Origin: Prolixibacteraceae bacterium | GTDB taxonomy: Bacteria; Bacteroidota; Bacteroidia; Bacteroidales; Prolixibacteraceae | Length of the DNA: 8,575 nt | Assembly: GCA_027858145.1 (NCBI GenBank) | Contig: JAQIDF010000385.1 | Span: 1-8,575 of the forward strand | Direction of reading: 5' to 3' | In this document: positions 1 to 6,300 of the stretch, one piece after another | How the letters are laid out: every line of letters starts with the position of its first letter | How positions within the stretch are numbered: position 1 is the first letter of the stretch | Made by a program: the position numbers and the translations under genes | Notes under the pieces: model-generated | Seen by the model: only the letters and a program-made list of their open reading frames with translations | What the model was told of the DNA's origin: nothing | The model's database searches: none

Positions 1-462
1 CACCCTGATGCTGAAATTTTTGAAGGAAGATTGAAAATTGGCTCGGCCATGCAAACGTTGATGATTAAAGAAACCAAAAAGATTGTTCAGAACGAAGGCA
101 TCACTATAATTGATGCACCACCGGGAACAAGTTGCCCGGTAGTTGAATCGGTGGCCGATACCGATTACGTGGTGCTGGTTACCGAGCCCACACCATTTGG
201 CCTGCACGACCTTAAACTAATGGTTGACCTGCTGGCTGATATAGAAAAACCCTATGGCGTTATTATCAACAAAGCAGGACTGGGAAACAATGAAACACAA
301 CGTTATATCGAAGAAAACAACATTGAATTTTTGGGTGAAATTCCATTCACCAAGGCTTATGCATCGAAATATGCAGGTGGAAATTTATTAAACGACATCC
401 CCGCTGAAATCGAAAACACGTATCGGGAAATCGTATCGGTATTATTAAAAAAACTGAATTAA
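1..462 (+). CDS. MinD/Mrp-family P-loop ATPase, C-terminal part (5' end outside window)
   Basis: The reading frame is open from the first base, so this is the C-terminal part (153 codons) of a gene that starts upstream. The protein contains IIDAPPGTSCPVVES, the Walker B/switch II region of MinD/ParA/Mrp-type ATPases (DxPPG), then VVLVTEPTPFGLHDLK and IINKAGLG, where the NK motif contacts the nucleotide base in this superfamily. The segment before the DAPPG motif (FEGRLKIGSAM) resembles the stretch that follows the inserted ferredoxin domain in its downstream paralogue, so the missing N-terminal part probably holds a deviant Walker A and a 4Fe-4S insert (inference). Its stop codon is one base before the next start, so the two are one operon and may form a heterodimer. 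Family members are cytoplasmic and usually linked to Fe-S cluster or metallocofactor assembly; the exact substrate is unknown. Codon 11 is a TTG that could be misread as a start, but similarity continues upstream of it. Confidence 0.9.
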   Translation, partial: HPDAEIFEGRLKIGSAMQTLMIKETKKIVQNEGITIIDAPPGTSCPVVESVADTDYVVLVTEPTPFGLHDLKLMVDLLADIEKPYGVIINKAGLGNNETQRYIEENNIEFLGEIPFTKAYASKYAGGNLLNDIPAEIENTYREIVSVLLKKLN

Positions 463-463
463 C

Positions 464-1324
464 ATGAAGGAAATAACTGTTATAAGCGGCAAGGGAGGGA
501 CAGGAAAAACAACCATCACAGCAGCATTGGCATCATTGGCACAAAGCGTGGTGTTTTGCGACAACGATGTAGATGCTGCCGACCTGCATTTACTACTTCA
601 CCCCGAAATAAAAGAAAAACATACATTCGAAGGGGCACGCATTGCCTCGATAAACGAAGATGAATGCACCAACTGTGGTATTTGTTTCGACAATTGCCAT
701 TTCGATGCCATAAAAGTTATTGACGGACAGCACCGCATCAATCCATTTCAGTGCGAAGGATGCCGCCTGTGCGAGCGGGTTTGCCCTACCGGCGCTATCA
801 CTTCAGAAGTAAGCCTGAACAACCACTGGTATGTTTCGGATACCCGTTTCGGAAAAATGGTTCATGCAAAAATGGGACCCGGCGAAGAGAACTCGGGCAA
901 GCTGGTTGCCAAAGTACGCGAACGCTCAAAGCAAATTGCCACCGAAGAACACCTCGACTATATTGTAAACGACGGCCCCCCGGGAATTGGCTGCACAGCT
1001 ATTTCATCGATAACTGGCACCAACCAGATTTTATTGGTTATTGAAGCCACCAAATCGGGCTTGCACGATGCCAGGCGGGTGGTTGAACTGGCACGAAACT
1101 TTGGTATTCCAACGGTAGCAATCATCAACAAGTACGACCTTGATGAAAACCTGTCGGACGAAATAAGCACTTACCTTAAAAATGAAAGCATACCATTAAT
1201 TGCAAAAATACCTTTCGACAGAATGATAGTTGAAGCCATGGTTCACGGGCAAACCATTGTTGAGTATTCACCTGAATCGGAAACCTCGAAGCAATTAAAA
1301 AAGGTTTGGGATGGGTTAAAATAA
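464..1324 (+). CDS. MinD-superfamily P-loop ATPase with inserted two-cluster ferredoxin domain
   Basis: A complete 286-residue protein. The N-terminus has a deviant Walker A, SGKGGTGKTT (residues 8-17), with the signature Lys10 of MinD/ParA/Mrp ATPases, followed by CDNDVDAADLH. Residues about 63-115 are a bacterial 2[4Fe-4S] ferredoxin insert: Cys68, 71, 74, 78 (CxxCxxCxxxC) and Cys97, 100, 103, 107 (CEGCRLCERVCPTGAI). The ATPase fold resumes with DYIVNDGPPGIGC (Walker B/switch II), ATKSGLHDARR and IINKYD, the base-binding motif. This architecture is known as MinD-like ATPase containing an inserted ferredoxin domain; relatives include Mrp/NBP35, and these genes often occur as adjacent paralogue pairs near NifX/NifB-type cofactor proteins. 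A cytoplasmic role in Fe-S or metallocofactor transfer is likely but the client is not shown. The ATG lies one base after the upstream paralogue's stop, implying translational coupling. No promoter of its own is visible. Confidence 0.93.
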   Translation: MKEITVISGKGGTGKTTITAALASLAQSVVFCDNDVDAADLHLLLHPEIKEKHTFEGARIASINEDECTNCGICFDNCHFDAIKVIDGQHRINPFQCEGCRLCERVCPTGAITSEVSLNNHWYVSDTRFGKMVHAKMGPGEENSGKLVAKVRERSKQIATEEHLDYIVNDGPPGIGCTAISSITGTNQILLVIEATKSGLHDARRVVELARNFGIPTVAIINKYDLDENLSDEISTYLKNESIPLIAKIPFDRMIVEAMVHGQTIVEYSPESETSKQLKKVWDGLK

Positions 1325-1425
1325 TTATTATATTTTTCACGTACAATTAATCAGATATTGTATGCGTTCGCGTCTCCGCACCTTCGCGATTAAAAATTAT
1401 TTTTGAATTTTACGATTAATAAAAA

Positions 1426-1449
1426 CCATAATATCGCCGCTATGCGGCT
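1426..1449 (-). repeat. 24-bp REP-like palindromic element, copy 1 (inverted)
   Basis: Read on the minus strand this is agccgcat-agcggcg followed by atattatgg. It contains the perfect stem gccgc/gcggc (1436-1440 with 1444-1448) around a 3-base loop. It matches the two direct copies at 1629 and 1685 except for the loop base and one or two bases after the stem, and lies in the opposite orientation, about 180 bp before copy 2. Small GC-rich hairpins with a conserved flank are typical of REP/BIME-type intergenic elements; no RAYT transposase is present in the window. Confidence 0.75.
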
Positions 1450-1477
1450 CAATTGGTTTCGTTGATTGCAAAATTAT

Positions 1478-1543
1478 GAGCAAAACGGATACACGTTTCG
1501 TTTCGAAGCAGACAGTCATTCCGGAGCAAAACGGACACACGTT
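1478..1543 (+). repeat. 20-bp near-perfect direct repeat pair
   Basis: The sequence gagcaaaacgga-y-acacgtt occurs at 1478-1497 and again at 1524-1543, with 19 of 20 bases identical (t versus c at base 13) and start-to-start spacing of 46 bp. It sits between REP-like copies 1 and 2. Both units are in different codon phases of the small ORF 1476-1610, so this is a DNA-level rather than a protein-level repeat. Its origin is unknown. Confidence 0.7.
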
Positions 1544-1628
1544 CCAGATGAAAATTAGAATTTTTAAATTTTGTCATTGTAATATACACCTCTGTACCTA
1601 CACTCCTTAGCGGTTAAAAAATTATTCC

Positions 1629-1652
1629 AGCCGCATCGCGGCGACATTATGG
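1629..1652 (+). repeat. 24-bp REP-like palindromic element, copy 2
   Basis: The core agccgcatcgcggcg is identical to copy 3 and is followed by acattatgg. The stem gccgc (1630-1634) pairs with gcggc (1638-1642) around loop atc. The 32-bp gap to copy 3 is not itself repeated. Confidence 0.75.
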
Positions 1653-1684
1653 TAGCAACAATTAGCGTAAAACCCACGAATCCT

Positions 1685-1708
1685 AGCCGCATCGCGGCGG
1701 TATTATGG
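1685..1708 (+). repeat. 24-bp REP-like palindromic element, copy 3
   Basis: The core agccgcatcgcggcg is followed by gtattatgg. The stem gccgc (1686-1690) pairs with gcggc (1694-1698). It differs from copy 2 at two bases (ga-c versus gg-t after the stem). With inverted copy 1 it could form a longer intramolecular hairpin spanning about 280 bp. Confidence 0.75.
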
Positions 1709-1769
1709 TTTTATATTTTTTTGTACAGATGAACTTTTTTTATAAATTGTTAAAAATTAAAAAACTACT

Positions 1770-1928
1770 ATGGATCAACTAGCCGTAGTGAAGTTATTAA
1801 AAAGTTATCAAGTTCCAAACACTATAACGCTACATATCAATGTATTAGAGTTTTTTTATAGTGAAAAGTTTACCAAAAATGAAGATACAGTCTTTGGATA
1901 TGGTAATTTATATATCAAAAAAAGTTGA
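1770..1928 (+). CDS. Small hypothetical protein or gene fragment (52 aa)
   Basis: An ATG-initiated ORF of 52 residues beginning MDQLAVVKLLKSYQVPNTI, with protein-like composition but no recognised domain. It ends in a run of seven A (ATC AAA AAA AGT TGA). One extra A would join it to an open frame running to 2131 and give about 120 residues, so it could be the front of a frameshifted gene. Against this, that downstream stretch looks more coding on the opposite strand. No promoter or ribosome binding site is apparent. It could equally be chance. Confidence 0.22.
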   Translation: MDQLAVVKLLKSYQVPNTITLHINVLEFFYSEKFTKNEDTVFGYGNLYIKKS

Positions 1929-2152
1929 AAGCTTTTCATGCTGATTATACTTCCCTTATCAGATTTAATCTCAACCCAGTCATTCACAATATCAGCAATA
2001 ACAACGATAGAACTATTCAGCATACTACTACACTCAATTTCAACGTGATTATTTTGCCTATCGACTTTCAGAAAAGATTTAACAGAAAAGGATATTTCAT
2101 ATTCGATAGCATCCCGGACGATTTGTCTTAATTGTTTAGAAATGTAATTCAT
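1856..2152 (-). CDS. Hypothetical protein, possibly truncated (98 aa)
   Basis: The ATG at 2152 opens a 98-residue frame. Residues about 1-75 look like genuine protein: an N-terminal basic helix (SKQLRQIVRDAIEYE), then alternating hydrophobic stretches (VEIECSSMLNSSIVVIADIV, VEIKSDKGSI), with codons strongly biased to purine in position 1. Beyond residue 75 the sequence becomes less protein-like, which suggests truncation near 1930. I recognise no family. The start overlaps the 5' edge of the ligT remnant at the point where the LigT homology begins, so this ORF may be part of a foreign or rearranged segment that removed the ligT start. No promoter is seen. Treat it as a candidate only. Confidence 0.33.
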   Translation of the reverse strand: MNYISKQLRQIVRDAIEYEISFSVKSFLKVDRQNNHVEIECSSMLNSSIVVIADIVNDWVEIKSDKGSIISMKSFQLFLIYKLPYPKTVSSFLVNFSL

Positions 2153-2669
2153 AACGTGGTGGACAAAAAATCAGGAAACATTAAACTAATTAAAGAAGAA
2201 GTGTGTGAAAAATATAATAGTTGTCATGCGCTTAAATCACCGCCACACATTACACTGCAAAAACCATTTAAAAGAACCGACGAGGAAGAACAAACAATTA
2301 TAAAAACCCTTCAGAAAGCAGCTGACAATCAAAAATCGTTTGAAGTAATTCTAAACAGGCACGGGGCATTTCCACCTAAGGTAATCTACATTAATGCACA
2401 GCCAATAGCTCCCATCGAACAATTACATTCCAAACTGAAAAAAACACTTAACCGGGGCACTACACTTCACCGACAAAGAGTTAAGTCATAAAATTACGCC
2501 ACACTTAACCATTGCAAATCGCGATTTAAAACCCGACATGTTTAAACGGGCATGGGATGAGTTCAAAAACTTGCCTTTTGAAGCCCGGTTCGAAGTCAAA
2601 AGTATTTTTTTATTGAAGCATAATGGAAAAGCGTGGGACATATATCAAGAGTTTAATTTTATCCACTAA
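2132..2669 (+). pseudogene. Broken 2'-5' RNA ligase-like gene (LigT / 2H phosphoesterase family)
   Basis: The first frame (2132-2491) carries HALKSPPHITLQKPFK, with the first catalytic HxT motif (HIT; His codon at 2246), then AFPPKVIYINA and a helical stretch IEQLHSKLKKTLN, all typical of LigT/2H phosphoesterases. It then runs into a stop at 2489. Shifting by +1 near 2465 restores FTDKELSHKITPHLTIANRD, with the second HxT motif (HLT; His codon at 2502), and continues to NGKAWDIYQEFNFIH and a stop at 2667-2669. That is the expected C-terminus and gives roughly the family's usual 170-180 residues. One extra base has therefore split the two catalytic motifs. The N-terminus is also wrong: the usual first strand (YFIAxxPP-like) is absent and an in-frame stop lies at 2129-2131, so the start is probably lost by rearrangement near 2150. 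Intact relatives are cytoplasmic RNA ligases or cyclic phosphodiesterases. A single-base sequencing error could explain the frameshift but not the missing start. Confidence 0.8.
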
Positions 2670-2670
2670 A

Positions 2671-2707
2671 AAAGCCTTAACTCTAATAATTATAGAATTA
2701 AGGCTTT
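2671..2707. terminator. Bidirectional rho-independent terminator
   Basis: A perfect 10-bp stem aaagccttaa (2671-2680) pairs with ttaaggcttt (2698-2707). After one mismatch it extends by tcta/taga, with a 7-base loop. On the plus strand it is followed by gttttt and closes the ligT remnant two bases after its stop. On the minus strand it is followed by a run of T (gcttttttag), eight bases past the 3' end of tRNA-Leu, and would end that transcript. Confidence 0.85.
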
Positions 2708-2714
2708 GTTTTTG

Positions 2715-2798
2715 TGCCCAGAACAAGACTCGAACTTGCACGCCCTTGCGAGCACCAGCCCCTCAAGCTGGCGTGTCTACCGATTTCACCATCTGGGC
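2715..2798 (-). tRNA. tRNA-Leu (anticodon GAG)
   Basis: Read on the minus strand, the 84-base sequence folds as a class II tRNA. The acceptor is GCCCAGA (2798-2792) paired with TCTGGGC (2722-2716) and discriminator A at 2715. The D arm is GTG/CAC. The anticodon stem CCAGC/GCTGG (2771-2767 and 2759-2755) holds loop TTGAGGG with anticodon GAG at 2764-2762. There is a long variable arm, then a T arm with loop TTCGAGT. The long variable arm and GAG anticodon identify leucine, reading CUC/CUU codons. The 3' CCA is not encoded (CAA follows), so it must be added by nucleotidyltransferase. A consensus promoter lies 26 bases upstream and a terminator hairpin follows, so it is a single-tRNA transcription unit. 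Confidence 0.96.
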
Positions 2799-2824
2799 AA
2801 ATGTAATTTTAAGCAGAACGGATG

Positions 2825-2855
2825 CAAAAGTATAAAATTCCCCTTTTCATCCAAA
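2825..2855 (-). promoter_or_regulatory. Bacteroidota sigma-ABfr-type promoter of tRNA-Leu
   Basis: On the minus strand the -33 box TTTG (2855-2852) is followed by exactly 19 bases and the -7 box TACTTTTG (2832-2825), which fits TAnnTTTG fully. Transcription would begin near 2818, giving a leader of about 20 bases before the tRNA 5' end at 2798. This is the cleanest promoter in the window and a main reason for assigning the phylum. Confidence 0.85.
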
Positions 2856-2877
2856 CGGAAAACGAGAAATTGTAGCA

Positions 2878-3210
2878 TTATTTTTTTATCAGCTTTTCGT
2901 AACCTGCACCAACTATAATCCCTTTCTCATTCACTTCGAAACGATAAATCTCAATTTTAGTGAAACCCGGACTGATTTTAGGGTCTAATGTTGCCTTTCC
3001 TGTTCCTATGGTAGTTTCACGAATTTCCTCTTCCTCCACATAAATAAAACGCTCGTTGTCATTTTCAAGCTCAATTATTTTTGTCGGTTCTCCTTTTTGC
3101 TTCAGTACATATTCTCTGCCCTGCCCTAAATAATTGCGTTCTAGTTTTTTACTTACACTGCAGCCCAACAACAAAACAAGCAGAAACATATTTACCAGTA
3201 TTCTTTTCAT
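2878..3210 (-). CDS. Small lipoprotein of unknown function (110 aa)
   Basis: The likely start is the ATG at 3210, giving MKRILVNMFLLVLLLGC. This is a short basic N-terminus, a hydrophobic stretch and a type II signal-peptide lipobox (LLLGC), with the lipidated Cys at residue 17. An upstream in-frame start at 3252 would add a Tyr-rich extension encoded by a trinucleotide repeat and would bury the signal peptide, so it is rejected. The mature part has SKKLERNYLGQGREYVLKQ followed by KGEPTKIIELENDNERFIYV. The pattern of a helix, a GxPT-type turn and a strand recalls SmpA/OmlA-type small lipoproteins, but the match is only by pattern. The C-terminal part (FTKIEIYRFEVNEKGIIVGA) looks like further beta strands. 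It is probably anchored in the outer or inner membrane facing the periplasm. It is transcribed alone, toward the tRNA gene and away from purL. Confidence 0.82.
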   Translation of the reverse strand: MKRILVNMFLLVLLLGCSVSKKLERNYLGQGREYVLKQKGEPTKIIELENDNERFIYVEEEEIRETTIGTGKATLDPKISPGFTKIEIYRFEVNEKGIIVGAGYEKLIKK

Positions 3211-3230
3211 ATAATAATAATAATAATAAT
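3211..3230 (-). repeat. ATT trinucleotide tract abutting the lipoprotein start codon
   Basis: Twenty bases of pure ataata repeat on the plus strand (ATT/TAT repeats on the coding strand) lie immediately before the ATG at 3210, followed by an imperfect ttaat extension. The tract occupies the position of a ribosome binding site. Length change by whole triplets would move the upstream leader without altering the frame of any longer reading. Confidence 0.85.
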
Positions 3231-3260
3231 TAATAGCTAAAACATCTTCCAAAATTAAGG

Positions 3261-3268
3261 CAAAGTTA
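3261..3268 (-). promoter_or_regulatory. Putative -7 element for the lipoprotein gene
   Basis: TAACTTTG on the minus strand fits the Bacteroidota -7 consensus TAnnTTTG and lies about 50 bases before the ATG at 3210, with the ATT tract in between. There is no good -33 TTTG at 19-21 bases; the best is a weak TTTC/TTCG near 3288-3292. Only half of the promoter is therefore supported. Confidence 0.4.
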
Positions 3269-3327
3269 ATGATAAATTACCCAAAACCGAAAGCTGTATC
3301 AATATCAAAAATACCATGCCTTTTTAC

Positions 3328-3335
3328 TATATTTG
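3328..3335 (+). promoter_or_regulatory. Putative -7 element for purL
   Basis: TATATTTG fits TAnnTTTG and lies 36 bases before the purL ATG, implying a leader of roughly 30 bases. No -33 TTTG is present at the usual 19-21-base spacing, so the assignment rests on the -7 box and its position. I see no PurR-type operator or purine riboswitch fold in the short leader. Confidence 0.45.
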
Positions 3336-3371
3336 CACCGTTTTATAAGCTTAATGTAAATCTTCACAATT

Positions 3372-6300
3372 ATGATTTTATTCTTTCATGTGCCCGGTGG
3401 CAACTATATTGCTGTAAGCACAAAGAATCCGCTTTCAGAAAAAGACACTGAAAAGTTGCAATGGTTATTTGGCGAGGCCGATAAAATTGAAGCCGATAAA
3501 ATTGAGGGCTGGTTTGTAGGGCCGCGAAAAGAAATGCTCACACCCTGGAGTACAAATGCCGTTGAAATTACCCAAAACATGGGAATCGATGGCATTTTTC
3601 GTATAGAGGAATATATCAAAGTCGATAGCAACAAGGCTGCGTACGACCCCATGCTCCAGCATTTGTACAAGGGGCTCGACCAACAATTATTCAACATCGA
3701 CAAACTACCCGACCCCATTGTTGAAATCGAAAACATTACTGAATACAATAAGCAAGAAGGCTTAGCATTAAGCGACGAAGAGATTAAATACCTCGAGTCA
3801 GTTTCTGAAAAACTGGAACGCCCGCTCACCGACAGCGAAGTGTTTGGGTTTTCACAGGTTAACAGTGAACACTGCCGCCACAAAATTTTTAACGGCACAT
3901 TTATAATCGACGGGCAGGAAAAGGAACTTTCACTCTTCAAACTCATCAAAAAAACAACCGAAACCCACCCCAATAAAATCGTTTCGGCCTACAAGGATAA
4001 TTGTTCGTTTGCCGAAGGACCGGTTGTTGAACAATTTGCTCCTAAAACACAGGACAAACCCGACTTTTTTGAAGTAAAAGATATAAAAACGGTTCTTTCA
4101 TTAAAGGCCGAAACACACAATTTTCCAACAACCGTTGAGCCTTTTAACGGAGCTGCAACCGGTACAGGTGGTGAGATTCGCGACCGTATTGCAGGTGGAA
4201 AAGGCGCTTTGCCGATAGCCGGCACCGCTGTTTACATGACTGCTTACCCCCGACTGGGCGAAGGTCGTGAATGGGAAGATAAAAACGAAGCCCGCCCGTG
4301 GCTATACCAAACCCCCGAAGAAATTCTAATTAAAGCATCGAACGGTGCCAGCGACTTTGGTAACAAATTCGGGCAACCGCTTATCAACGGTAGTGTTCTT
4401 ACTTATGAACATTTCGAGAACGATAAGAAATATGCTTACGACAAGGTTATTATGCTTGCCGGCGGTATTGGTTTTGGTAAAAAAGTCGACAGCCTGAAAG
4501 ATATTCCCGAGCCCGGTGAAAAAGTTGTTTTGCTTGGTGGCGATAACTACCGCATTGGTATGGGAGGCGGTGCTGTTTCATCGGTTAACACCGGGCAATT
4601 TGAGAATAAAATTGAGCTTAACGCCGTGCAGCGTGCCAACCCGGAAATGCAAAAACGGGTATTAAATGCCATCAGGGCTTTGAGCGAAAGTGATGTTAAT
4701 CCCATTGTTTCGATTCACGACCACGGTGCAGGTGGTCACCTGAACTGCCTGAGCGAGCTGGTTGAAGATACCGGTGGCGTGATTAATATCGACAAACTGC
4801 CGGTTGGCGACCCTACCCTTTCGTTGAAAGAAATTGTAGGCAACGAATCGCAGGAGCGTATGGGGCTTGTTATTAAAGAAGAATACATTGAAAACCTTCG
4901 CAAGATTGCCGAAAGGGAACGCGCCCCGATGTATGTGATTGGCGAAACCACCAACGACATGCGTTTTACCTTCCAAAAGCTCGAAACCAACGAGAAACCC
5001 ATTAACTGGAAGCTGGAACACATGTTTGGCAACCCGCCAAAAACCATTATGAACGACAAGAAAGTCGATGCTAAATTTGATAATCCAACTTACTCAAAAG
5101 ATAATATTCAACATTACACCGAACAGGTTCTTCAACTTGAAAATGTTGCCTGTAAAGACTGGCTGACCAACAAGGTTGACCGCTCAGTAACCGGCCGCAT
5201 TGCCAAACAGCAAACAGCCGGAAAACTTCAGCTACCGCTGAACAACCTCGGGGTTATTACACTTGATTACCAGGGCAAAAGCGGACTTTCAACATCAATT
5301 GGACATGCCCCGGGCGCTGCCTTAATAAATGCCGCAAACGGTTCGATATTGTCGATTGCCGAGGCCCTGACCAACATCATCTGGGCACCGCTTACCGACA
5401 AAATTACCAGCATTAGTATGAGCGCCAACTGGATGTGGCCATGCAAAAACGAAGGTGAAGATGCACGCATTTACGATGCTGTTCAGGCTGCCAGCGATTT
5501 TGCCATTGCCCTTGGAATTAACATCCCAACCGGTAAAGATTCGTGCTCAATGGCACAGAAATACGAGAACGATACCGTTTTATCACCGGGCACCGTTATT
5601 ATTTCGGCATCAGGCGAAGTATCTGATGTTAGAAAAACCGTTGAACCGGTATTGGTTGAAGAGAGACCATTATACTATCTCGATTTTTCAAAAGCACCAA
5701 AAGCTTTAGGTGGCAGTGCATTTACTCAAATCAATAACAAACTGGGCAATGAAACACCAACAGTTAGCGACCCGGAGTATTTTTTGAAAGCATTCAACAC
5801 CATTCAGGAACTTATTGAAAAAGGCCTCATTTACAGTGGACACGATATTGGCGGCGGTGGCTTAATAACTTCGCTGCTCGAAATCTGTTTCTCGAACAAC
5901 GAGAGTGGTTTAGACCTGGATTTATCGGCTATTGGCGAAGAGGATACTATTAAACTATTGTTTGCTGAAAACCCCGGAATCATCTTCCAGGCCAGTACTG
6001 AAGCTGAAGATATACTGAAAGCAAACGACATCGAAGCCGTTAAAATTGGTTTGCCAACCCATTCGGGTGATGTTGCAGTGAAAAACGGAAACAGCAAGCA
6101 CATTTTTAATATTGAAAAATTACGCGATCTGTGGTTTAAAACATCGTACTTGCTCGACCGCAACCAAAGCACTCCGCAGTTAGCAAGAGAGCGCTTCGAC
6201 TCGTATAAGAAAAACGAATTAAGTTTCAATTTTGGAAAATTTGAAGGAACAACTGCTGCATTAGACATCACCACTAAAAAGCGAACCCAATCAGGAATTA

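Larger units (their letters stand above)
1325..1769. other. Repeat-bearing intergenic region without a convincing gene
   Basis: After the ATPase operon there are about 445 bp with no credible protein gene. The stretch is AT-rich with short GC-rich islands. It holds three copies of a 24-bp palindrome-containing element, one 20-bp near-perfect direct repeat, and a GC-rich patch at 1365-1388 (cgttcgcgtctccgcac, then cttcgcg). That patch resembles a family of multi-copy intergenic sequences that I recall from Bacteroidota and other genomes (translated as LCVSASLR-like strings); this is recollection, not a search. The longest ATG-initiated ORF noted here is 1476-1610 (44 residues), and it runs straight through the direct repeats, so it is probably not a gene. 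I see no clear factor-independent terminator for the ATPase operon. Confidence 0.7.

Noticed and set aside
31..462. A TTG start at 31 giving a complete 143-residue protein
   Set aside because: The frame is open to base 1 and the residues before the TTG (HPDAEIFEGR) look like part of the same ATPase family, so the gene is cut by the window edge.
751..1170. Overlapping frames within the second ATPase (751-1044 plus, 958-1170 minus)
   Set aside because: They lie wholly inside a well-supported gene in other phases and have no family resemblance.
1476..1610. A 44-residue ATG ORF in the repeat region
   Set aside because: It is made largely of the 20-bp direct repeats in different phases and has no recognisable protein character.
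1426..1708. A CRISPR array
   Set aside because: Only three short units are present, one inverted, with unequal gaps and no cas genes.
2623..2918. Plus-strand frames across 2623-2835 and 2706-2918
   Set aside because: They read through the terminator hairpin and the antisense of the tRNA gene (containing CPEQDSNLHA, a well-known false protein string from antisense tRNA).
3211..3252. An upstream start for the lipoprotein at 3252
   Set aside because: It would place a Tyr-rich, repeat-encoded stretch before the signal peptide and destroy lipoprotein export; the ATG at 3210 gives a standard lipobox signal.
3336..3371. A purine riboswitch in the purL leader
   Set aside because: The leader after the putative -7 box is only about 30 bases, too short for the aptamer, and shows no matching helices.
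3404..6274. Several long minus-strand frames inside purL (up to 189 residues)
   Set aside because: They are antisense shadows of a complete and highly conserved coding sequence.
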